In this document: positions 1-5,273 of the stretch, in pieces
How the letters are laid out: each line of letters begins with the position of its first letter
Numbering within the stretch: the stretch's first letter is position 1
NCBI GenBank assembly: GCA_017547125.1
Contig: JAFYQL010000085.1
Location: forward strand, 1-5,273
Length of the DNA: 5,273 nucleotides
Direction of reading: 5' to 3'
DNA from: Bacillota bacterium
Lineage (GTDB): Bacteria; Bacillota; Clostridia; Lachnospirales; Anaerotignaceae
The notes under the pieces: model-generated
Database searches by the model: none
Told to the model about the DNA's origin: nothing
The model's input: only the letters and a program-made list of their open reading frames with translations
Translations under genes and position numbers: made by a program

Positions 1-1
1 G

Positions 2-1354
2 CTTATAAACGGCAGTTTTCTTGTAAACTTCTTTCTTAAAGAAGACGAAACAAGCCGTGCGCAGACAGAAGGCAGTATTTTTTATAAGATATACAGTTTA
101 TTCAGAAATATATTAAGCGCAGTATTTTCATTTTTTAGACTTGATAAGATTTTTGCAGGAAGCATCTACAAAAATACATTTATTTGGGCATCACTCACTG
201 CACTTATGGCACCGATATTGCCAACAAAGCTTATGATAGTTTTATCACTTGCAGGCTTTGGCTCACTGTTACTTGCACTTGGATGTGACAGAGAAAAGAA
301 TCTTCGTTTCAGCCCTGTAAATAAGTTTATCTATATTTATGCGGCGGTTTATTTTATAAGCATATTAACTTCTGTTGATATGAAGGGAAGCCTTTTCGGC
401 GGTATGCTTACAGTTTTCTTTGTGCTTTTTGCCATTGTTATGGAAAATGCCATTGAAAGCAAGATTCAGATTAAGGTGCTTATGTTCCTTCTTTCCGGAG
501 TGGGTGTGCTGGTATCTTTATACGGATTTTATCAGTTTATGTTCCCGGGAAAATTCGGCGGTGTATGGGTAGACACAGATATGTTTGCAAGCATCAACTT
601 CCGTGTATATTCAACACTTGAAAACCCTAACGTACTTGGTGAATATTTCCTTCTTGTTATTCCTCTTGCGGTAGCAGGCTTTTTCATCAGCAAAAACTGG
701 CTTTTAAAGCTTTACTATATGGGTTGTACAGGCGTTATGATGGTCTGTCTTGTGCTTACATACAGCCGTGGCTGTTATATAGGCATACTTGTGGCAGCGG
801 CAGTATTCCTTGTGCTTCTTGACAGAAGATTTATCATACTTGGCATACTTGGTCTTTGTGCACTTCCATTTATACTTCCTGAAACAATTATCCAGAGATT
901 TATGAGTATCGGCAATATGAACGACTCATCAACATCTTACCGTGTGTATATCTGGCTTGGCACAATAAGCATGCTTAAGGATTACTGGCTTTCAGGCATT
1001 GGTCCTGGTCAGAGCGCATACAACAAGGTTTATCCATTCTACGGATATAACGGCATAAGTGCTCCTCATGCCCACAACACATTCCTTCAGATTATGTGTG
1101 ACGCAGGAATTATGGGAATTATTACATTTATGCTTATTGTATATCAGTACATCAAAAATCTTTTTATTTCATATCTCGGAGAAAAAGATTTTGAAGCAAA
1201 GGTGCTTTCTATATCAGCAATGTCATCATTTATGGCATTTATGGTACAGAGCATGTTTGACTATACATTTTATAACTACAGAGTAATGCTTCTTTTCTGG
1301 ATTTTTGTGGGAATGGGAGTTGTATTTACACAGTATTCAAGCCTTAAAGACTGA
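2..1354 (+). CDS. O-antigen ligase/polymerase family membrane protein (Wzy_C-like), 5' partial
   Basis: This is the last 450 residues of a multi-pass membrane protein. The frame is open from base 2, so the start lies upstream of the window. The first in-frame ATG (206) has no Shine-Dalgarno sequence and would cut into the first hydrophobic stretch, so it is not the start. Fragment residues 1-58 are largely polar or amphipathic (probably cytoplasmic). About 11 hydrophobic segments follow, roughly at 60-95 (one or two), 109-123, 135-148, 159-181, 213-229, 233-254, 257-273, 277-293, 371-392, 401-421 and 429-445. The family pattern is visible: TYSRG at 253-257, then a large polar loop (about 294-362) with an SYR motif (R314), GIGPG at 332-336 and HAHN at 356-359. 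In this family such arginines and histidines in the periplasmic or outer loop take part in glycan transfer from undecaprenyl carriers. By context it would polymerise or transfer the polysaccharide made by the downstream genes. Sequence alone does not separate polymerase from ligase. Confidence 0.85.
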   Translation, partial: LINGSFLVNFFLKEDETSRAQTEGSIFYKIYSLFRNILSAVFSFFRLDKIFAGSIYKNTFIWASLTALMAPILPTKLMIVLSLAGFGSLLLALGCDREKNLRFSPVNKFIYIYAAVYFISILTSVDMKGSLFGGMLTVFFVLFAIVMENAIESKIQIKVLMFLLSGVGVLVSLYGFYQFMFPGKFGGVWVDTDMFASINFRVYSTLENPNVLGEYFLLVIPLAVAGFFISKNWLLKLYYMGCTGVMMVCLVLTYSRGCYIGILVAAAVFLVLLDRRFIILGILGLCALPFILPETIIQRFMSIGNMNDSSTSYRVYIWLGTISMLKDYWLSGIGPGQSAYNKVYPFYGYNGISAPHAHNTFLQIMCDAGIMGIITFMLIVYQYIKNLFISYLGEKDFEAKVLSISAMSSFMAFMVQSMFDYTFYNYRVMLLFWIFVGMGVVFTQYSSLKD

Positions 1355-1359
1355 GGAGG
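1354..1359 (+). promoter_or_regulatory. Ribosome binding site of the GT4 gene
   Basis: AGGAGG begins on the last base of the upstream TGA stop and sits 6 nt before ATG 1366. This near-ideal spacing fixes the start of the glycosyltransferase gene and suggests efficient re-initiation after the upstream stop. Confidence 0.85.
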
Positions 1360-1365
1360 AAAGAT

Positions 1366-2532
1366 ATGATTAAAGTTGTTAACATTATAAGTGACAGCAA
1401 TATCGGCGGTGCAGGCAGATGTGTGCTTAACTTTTTGAAATATTATGATAGAAACAAATTTGATGTAAGCGTTATTGTGCCACGTGGCAGCCAGCTTATA
1501 CCTGAAATTGAAAAACTTAAAACAGAAGTAATTGAAGCAGATAATATTGCAGAAAAATCTTTTGACGTGCAGGCTATTGGTCAGCTTATGGCTATTATCA
1601 CAAACCTTCGTCCTGACATCGTGCATACACACGGATGCTTAAGCGGAAGATTTGCGGCAAAGGCTTGTCTTAGAAAGGTTGTTTACACAAGACATTCTGT
1701 ATTCCCTGTTAAGAAGATTATCAGCCGTCAGCCTGGAAAATATATCAACAAGGCTCTTAACGAATACCTTGCAGACGATATCATTGCAGTTGCTGAAGCG
1801 GCTAAGGAAAACCTTCTTGAAGGCGGTATCAGTGCAAAGAAAATAAAGGTTATACTTAACGGTGTTGAAGAGGTAAAACCTTGCACAGCAGAAGAAAACA
1901 GAGAAACAAGAGAAAAATATGGCCTTAGCGAAAGTGATTTTGTAGTGGGTATTATGGCAAGAATGGAAGAATATAAGGGTCACAAATACCTTATTGATGC
2001 AGCCGAAATACTCAAGAAAAAAGGCAAAAATATCAAAGTGCTTATTGCAGGCACAGGTGCTTATGAAGAAGAACTTAAGAGATATACTGCAGAAAAGCAG
2101 ATGGAAGATACAATTATTTTTGCAGGCTTTGTAAGCGATGTAAGAAGAATACTTGGCGTTATGAATGTTCAGGCTAACGCATCATACGGCACAGAAGCAA
2201 CAAGCCTTGCACTTCTTGAAGGTATGAGTCTTGGTATTCCGGCAGTTGTAAGTAACTACGGTGGCAACCCTGGTGTAATTACTCACGGTGAAAACGGATA
2301 CATATTCCGCACAAAAGACAGTGAAGATATGGCAGGTTATCTTGAAAAGCTTTATGACGAAAAAGAAACATACGAATATATGAAGAAAAAGTCAAAGAAG
2401 ATTTTCAATAGTAAATTTACTGCAGATATTTATGCAGACAATATCTGTGATGTATATAGCGGTCTTGTTAAAAACAAAAGAAAAAAGAAAGACGAGGGAA
2501 AAATTGTATGGAAACCAAGAAGATTAAAATAA
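1366..2532 (+). CDS. Glycosyltransferase family 4 (GT-B fold)
   Basis: This complete 388-residue protein has the usual GT4 length and both GT-B halves. It would move a sugar from a nucleotide-sugar donor to a growing, probably lipid-linked, glycan at the cytoplasmic membrane face. The N-terminal acceptor half has the glycine-rich loop NIGGAG (12-17) and DIVHTHG (84-90). The hinge/donor half begins near VILNGVE (162-168). The donor half carries R199 and K204 (ARMEEYKGH), AGTG (228-231), FAGFVSDV (252-259) and an intact EX7E motif (E277, E285) followed by GIPAVVSNYGG (290-300). No signal peptide is seen. The C-terminus is strongly basic (KNKRKKKDE and then KPRRLK), which could favour contact with acidic lipids. 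That tail is partly encoded in the 25-nt overlap with the next gene. The donor and acceptor sugars cannot be read from the sequence. Confidence 0.93.
   Translation: MIKVVNIISDSNIGGAGRCVLNFLKYYDRNKFDVSVIVPRGSQLIPEIEKLKTEVIEADNIAEKSFDVQAIGQLMAIITNLRPDIVHTHGCLSGRFAAKACLRKVVYTRHSVFPVKKIISRQPGKYINKALNEYLADDIIAVAEAAKENLLEGGISAKKIKVILNGVEEVKPCTAEENRETREKYGLSESDFVVGIMARMEEYKGHKYLIDAAEILKKKGKNIKVLIAGTGAYEEELKRYTAEKQMEDTIIFAGFVSDVRRILGVMNVQANASYGTEATSLALLEGMSLGIPAVVSNYGGNPGVITHGENGYIFRTKDSEDMAGYLEKLYDEKETYEYMKKKSKKIFNSKFTADIYADNICDVYSGLVKNKRKKKDEGKIVWKPRRLK
2494..2498 (+). promoter_or_regulatory. Ribosome binding site inside the GT4 gene, for the first DUF4330 gene
   Basis: GAGGG lies within the final codons of the glycosyltransferase gene, 9 nt before ATG 2508. 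It supports a start that overlaps the upstream gene by 25 nt, which implies translational coupling. It is weaker than the sites before the neighbouring genes. Confidence 0.65.
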
Positions 2533-2975
2533 ATATTATTGATATAGTTATACTTGTTGTGGTGCTTGCTATGGCTGTTGGTGCATACTTTTTTATGAAC
2601 AAAGATGCAGGCGTAGTTGAAACAAAAACAATGCAGTATGTAATTGAGCTTAGCGACAACCCTGAAGGTTTTGCTGAAAACATTGAAATCGGTGATGACC
2701 TTACAGACAACATCAAAAACTACTATATGGGCAAAATTGTCGATATAGAAGTTGTTCCTTTCAAGGACCTTATTGAAGATAAGGAAAACGGCGTGTGGAA
2801 AGAAAGTGAAGTTGAAGGCAGAGAAACTGTAATCATCACACTTGAAGCTCCTATCGTTGAAAGCGGAAGCAGCATTACAGTTAACGGATACTATATTGTA
2901 CGCGGCGGCCTTGAAGTTGCTGCAAAAGGCCCTGGATATGCCGGAAGAGGCCATATACTCAAGGTAATAAGATAA
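2508..2975 (+). CDS. DUF4330-like single-pass membrane protein, copy 1
   Basis: A 155-residue protein of unknown function. A short lysine-rich N-terminus (METKKIK) precedes one transmembrane helix at about 10-30 (IIDIVILVVVLAMAVGAYFF). The remaining 125 residues are polar and rich in beta-type segments, and by the positive-inside rule they lie outside the membrane. The order of motifs matches the next gene: an IDI-hydrophobic anchor, then IGDDL (61-65), then MGKIVDIEVVPFKDL (74-88), then a TVIITLEAP strand (107-115) and an ITVNGYYIVRGG segment (123-134). The DUF4330 assignment is from memory of the family and is clearer for copy 2. The start overlaps the GT4 gene and is backed by a Shine-Dalgarno sequence. 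By its position among glycan genes it may be an accessory of polymer export or assembly, but no catalytic motif is visible. Confidence 0.75.
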   Translation: METKKIKINIIDIVILVVVLAMAVGAYFFMNKDAGVVETKTMQYVIELSDNPEGFAENIEIGDDLTDNIKNYYMGKIVDIEVVPFKDLIEDKENGVWKESEVEGRETVIITLEAPIVESGSSITVNGYYIVRGGLEVAAKGPGYAGRGHILKVIR

Positions 2976-2980
2976 GGAGG
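2974..2980 (+). promoter_or_regulatory. Ribosome binding site of the second DUF4330 gene
   Basis: AAGGAGG overlaps the TAA stop of the preceding gene and lies 8 nt before ATG 2989. It is the strongest site in the window and fixes this start. Confidence 0.85.
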
Positions 2981-2988
2981 GCCTGACG

Positions 2989-3477
2989 ATGAAACTTATA
3001 GACAAAAAAGGTAAACTTTTCGGAAAATTTAATGTAATTGATATTTTTGTAGTGCTTATTGTACTTGTACTTGCGGCAGGCACATACTACAAGTTTGGTG
3101 TGATGGACAAAACAAGCACTGCAGCAGCTATGGAAGATGTGACATACACAGTTGAAATCAAGTGTGTAAGAGACTATGCCTTTGAAAATGTTATCAAGGG
3201 TGACACACTTTATGATAAAGCATCAGGCAATGCCATTGGTCAGATTGTTGATATCGATTTCAGACCGGCAAAGGAAGTTGTTGAGATGCTTGATGGCAGC
3301 GCTGTAATGGGCGAGATTGAAAACAGATACGACGTAACACTTACAGTTGATGCACAGGCAGTTGTTAATAACAGCGGTCACTTTGTAAACAGAACTTATG
3401 AGCTTCTTGTTGGTTCAAACAAGGAATTTATTACAAAGTATTTTGAATGTGAAGGTCAGGTAGGCAAAATATATTAA
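2989..3477 (+). CDS. DUF4330 family single-pass membrane protein, copy 2
   Basis: A 162-residue protein of unknown function. The N-terminus has the typical DUF4330 opening, LIDKKGKLFGKFNVIDIF (3-20), followed by a transmembrane helix to about residue 36. The basic N-terminus places the C-terminal domain outside the cytoplasm. That domain shares its plan with copy 1: KGDTL (70-74), then IGQIVDIDFRPAKEV (83-97), a strand-like DVTLTVDAQ (115-123), and NRTYELLVGSN (134-144). The two genes are 13 nt apart and look like diverged tandem duplicates, similar mainly in motif order rather than in identity. A single cysteine pair (C59, C153) is in the outer domain; copy 1 has none. In Clostridia such proteins occur beside glycosyltransferase and CsaB genes, which suggests a role in wall-polymer or exopolysaccharide assembly. 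That role is an inference, and no enzyme motif is seen. Confidence 0.85.
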   Translation: MKLIDKKGKLFGKFNVIDIFVVLIVLVLAAGTYYKFGVMDKTSTAAAMEDVTYTVEIKCVRDYAFENVIKGDTLYDKASGNAIGQIVDIDFRPAKEVVEMLDGSAVMGEIENRYDVTLTVDAQAVVNNSGHFVNRTYELLVGSNKEFITKYFECEGQVGKIY

Positions 3478-3483
3478 GGTGAT
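3476..3483 (+). promoter_or_regulatory. Ribosome binding site of the GT-CsaB fusion gene
   Basis: AAGGTGAT begins inside the TAA stop of the DUF4330 gene. It matches the downstream part of the consensus (AGGTGAT), so it pairs in a shifted register with 16S rRNA. The AGGTG core is 5 nt before ATG 3487 and supports that start. Confidence 0.75.
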
Positions 3484-3486
3484 TAG

Positions 3487-5273
3487 ATGAAAAAATACTC
3501 AATTTTAATGGCTCTTAACGGTCTTGATATAGGCGGCGCCGAAACACATGTGGTTGAACTTAGCAAGGAACTTGCAAGAAAGGGTCACAGAATTATTGTG
3601 GCATCAAACGGCGGTGTTTATGAAAAAGAACTTGAAGAGGCCGGAATAAAACACTATAAAGTACCTATGGCAAGAAGAACTTTTTCTGATATGAAAAAAT
3701 CATATTTTCTTCTTAAAGATGTAATTAAAAAAGAAAATGTTGATATTGTTCATGCTCATGCCAGAATACCGGGATTTTTGTGTGGTCTTATTCACAAAAA
3801 GATGAATTTCACTTTTGTGACAACTGCGCATTGGGTTTTTGATACTTCAAAAGGCCTTAAATACCTTACAAACTGGGGACAGAAGTCTGTTGCCGTAAGT
3901 GATGACATCAAGAAATATCTTATTGATAACTATGGTATCAAGCACGACAACATCTATGTAACAATAAATGGTATTGACACAAACAAGTTTTCTCCTGAAT
4001 CAAAAGGCGAAAAGATTGTTGAAGAGCTTGGCCTTGGTGAAAACGAAAACAGAATAGTTTATGTAAGCCGTATGGACGAAGACAGAGCACTTGCTGCAAA
4101 GCAGCTTATCGAAATTACTGAAAAGCTTGATAAGGCAATTCCAAATCTTAAGATTATTATTGCCGGCGGCGGAAATGTTTTTGATAAGCTTAATGCTATG
4201 GCCAACGATGTGAACGAAAGAATGGGCAAAAAATGCATCTATATGCTTGGCGGCAGAACTGATATCAATGAAATTGTTGCATGCGGCGATGTATTTGTTG
4301 GCGTAAGTCGTGCGGCTCTTGAAGCAATGGCTGCAGAAAAGCCTGTTGTAGTTGCCGGTAATGAAGGCTATATCGGTGTGTTTGAAGAAAATAAACTTGC
4401 TCTTGCGCAGGAAAATAACTTCTGCTGCAGAGGATGTGAAATGTCAAGCGGCGAACTTCTTTACAGAGACCTTGTGTATATGTTTGGTCTTGATGAAGAA
4501 GAAAAAGCGAAGCTTGGCAGATATGGAAGAGAAGTTATAAAGCAGTATTATTCTGTAATGAAAATGGCTGATGACTGTGTTGTTGCTTATGATGCAGCAT
4601 ATGCTGAAAACCATAACAAGCAGTACAACGTGCTTATGTCAGGATATTATGGCTTCAATAACTCAGGGGATGATGCAATTCTTCTTTCTATCCACGCAAA
4701 TCTTAAAAAGCTTGGCAACAACATCAAGATTACTGTACTTGCCAATAACCCTGAGGTTACAAAGGGCAAATACGGCGTAGATGTTGTGGACAGATACAAT
4801 GCATTAAGTGTAATTTCGGCGGTAAGAAAATGCGATGTGTTCATAAGCGGCGGCGGTTCACTCCTTCAGGACAGAACAAGCACACGTTCAATAGTTTATT
4901 ATCTTTCAATAATAAAACTTGCGAAACTTATGGGCAAAAAGGTTATGCTTTATGCTAACGGTATTGGCCCTGTTGAAAAGCCATACAACAGAAATCTTGT
5001 TAAGAGAGTGGTAAATAAGGTTGATCTTATTACACTTAGAGAACAGAACAGTTGTGACGAGCTCAGAAGTATGGGTGTTGATAACGAAAGTGCTTTTGTA
5101 ACTGCAGACCCTGTATTTACTATGGAGGCAGTGTCAAAAGAAGAGAGCTTTAAGCTTCTTAAAAAAGAAGGTATTCCAACTGACAAGCCTATAGTTGGTG
5201 TTTCCGTAAGAAATTGGAAAAATCTTTCTCCGTTTGCAGAAGACTTGGCTGTGCTTTGTGACAGAATACATAA
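3487..5273 (+). CDS. csaB: GT4-like glycosyltransferase fused to CsaB-type polysaccharide pyruvyl transferase, 3' partial
   Basis: The frame is open for 595 codons to the window edge; the final TAA is out of frame. Residues 1 to about 365 form a GT-B glycosyltransferase: GLDIGGAETH (12-21), DIVHAHAR (86-93), TINGID (159-164), R195, IIIAGGG (223-229) and GVSRAALEAMAAEKPVV (272-288). After a short linker, a CsaB-type domain starts near 380: VLMSGYYGFNNSGDDAIL (382-399), SGGGSLLQDRTSTRS (454-468), LYANGIGPV (488-496), LREQNS (517-522), TADPVF (539-544) and VGVSVRNW (570-577). CsaB-type enzymes transfer pyruvate from phosphoenolpyruvate to a sugar as a ketal. In Bacillus the modified wall polymer binds SLH domains. 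CsaB domains are about 300 residues or more, so perhaps 100 residues are missing here. The GT half lacks the first Glu of EX7E (V271) and has R200 where the usual Lys stands. No Shine-Dalgarno precedes the in-frame ATG at 4636, so separate translation of CsaB is not indicated. The symbol applies to the C-terminal domain. Confidence 0.9.
   Translation, partial: MKKYSILMALNGLDIGGAETHVVELSKELARKGHRIIVASNGGVYEKELEEAGIKHYKVPMARRTFSDMKKSYFLLKDVIKKENVDIVHAHARIPGFLCGLIHKKMNFTFVTTAHWVFDTSKGLKYLTNWGQKSVAVSDDIKKYLIDNYGIKHDNIYVTINGIDTNKFSPESKGEKIVEELGLGENENRIVYVSRMDEDRALAAKQLIEITEKLDKAIPNLKIIIAGGGNVFDKLNAMANDVNERMGKKCIYMLGGRTDINEIVACGDVFVGVSRAALEAMAAEKPVVVAGNEGYIGVFEENKLALAQENNFCCRGCEMSSGELLYRDLVYMFGLDEEEKAKLGRYGREVIKQYYSVMKMADDCVVAYDAAYAENHNKQYNVLMSGYYGFNNSGDDAILLSIHANLKKLGNNIKITVLANNPEVTKGKYGVDVVDRYNALSVISAVRKCDVFISGGGSLLQDRTSTRSIVYYLSIIKLAKLMGKKVMLYANGIGPVEKPYNRNLVKRVVNKVDLITLREQNSCDELRSMGVDNESAFVTADPVFTMEAVSKEESFKLLKKEGIPTDKPIVGVSVRNWKNLSPFAEDLAVLCDRIH

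Noticed and set aside
80..180. AT-rich stretch with TATAAGATAT-like sequence as a possible promoter
   Set aside because: It is inside the open coding frame of the first gene, and no convincing spaced -35/-10 pair was seen. AT-rich coding sequence often gives such matches.
206..1354. A complete 382-residue protein starting at ATG 206
   Set aside because: The same frame is open back to base 2, no Shine-Dalgarno precedes 206, and starting there would remove part of the first hydrophobic segment. The gene is 5' truncated by the window.
1276..1983. Two - strand open frames opposite the end of the first gene and the GT4 gene
   Set aside because: They have Cys/Phe/Asn-rich compositions with no recognisable motif and lie opposite well-supported coding sequence.
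2430..3083. 217-codon open frame on the - strand
   Set aside because: It lies opposite both DUF4330 genes, whose starts, Shine-Dalgarno sites and motifs are convincing. Its translation is low-complexity (Phe, Asn, Ser, Cys rich) and shows no domain, as expected for a shadow frame.
4630..4640. Internal start (GTG 4630 or ATG 4636) giving a separate CsaB protein
   Set aside because: No Shine-Dalgarno-like sequence precedes either codon, unlike every other gene start here, and the upstream frame is uninterrupted.
4265..5186. Short open frames on both strands within the GT-CsaB gene
   Set aside because: The continuous frame from 3487 to the window end carries all the recognisable GT and CsaB motifs, and these short frames carry none.
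5271..5273. TAA at the end of the window as the stop of the GT-CsaB gene
   Set aside because: The codon frame reads CAT at 5269-5271 followed by an incomplete codon AA, so this TAA is out of frame and the gene continues.

Overview
The window is a stretch of a cell-surface polysaccharide locus. It holds five genes on the + strand, packed almost end to end. Both outer genes are cut by the window edges. The DNA is AT-rich, leucine is written mostly as CTT and arginine mostly as AGA, and every visible start has a GGAGG- or AGGTGAT-type Shine-Dalgarno sequence. Together with DUF4330 and CsaB-type proteins, this points to a low-GC Gram-positive of the Clostridia, probably a gut-type member. The genus cannot be told from this sequence.

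Layout: (1) 2..1354, the C-terminal 450 residues of a multi-pass O-antigen ligase/polymerase (Wzy_C-like) protein, whose true start lies left of the window; (2) 1366..2532, a complete GT4 glycosyltransferase; (3) 2508..2975 and (4) 2989..3477, two adjacent, related, single-pass membrane proteins of the DUF4330 type; (5) 3487..5273, a GT4-like glycosyltransferase fused in frame to a CsaB-type polysaccharide pyruvyl transferase domain, running off the right edge. Gene junctions are +11, -25 (overlap), +13 and +9 nt. No promoter, terminator, RNA gene, repeat, mobile element or CRISPR array is visible, and no gap is longer than 13 nt. The five genes are therefore most likely one transcript that starts upstream and continues downstream.

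Inferred joint role: the two glycosyltransferase modules build a glycan on a lipid carrier at the inner face of the membrane, and the pyruvyl transferase domain adds a ketal-pyruvate to a sugar. The multi-pass protein would polymerise or transfer the glycan at the outer face, and the two DUF4330 proteins would assist in an unknown way as membrane-anchored partners. In Bacillus, CsaB pyruvylation of the secondary cell wall polymer creates the ligand for SLH-domain surface proteins, so the locus may make such an anchor polymer. An exopolysaccharide product is also possible. The least understood part, and the best candidate for undescribed biology, is the DUF4330 pair placed between the two glycosyltransferase genes.
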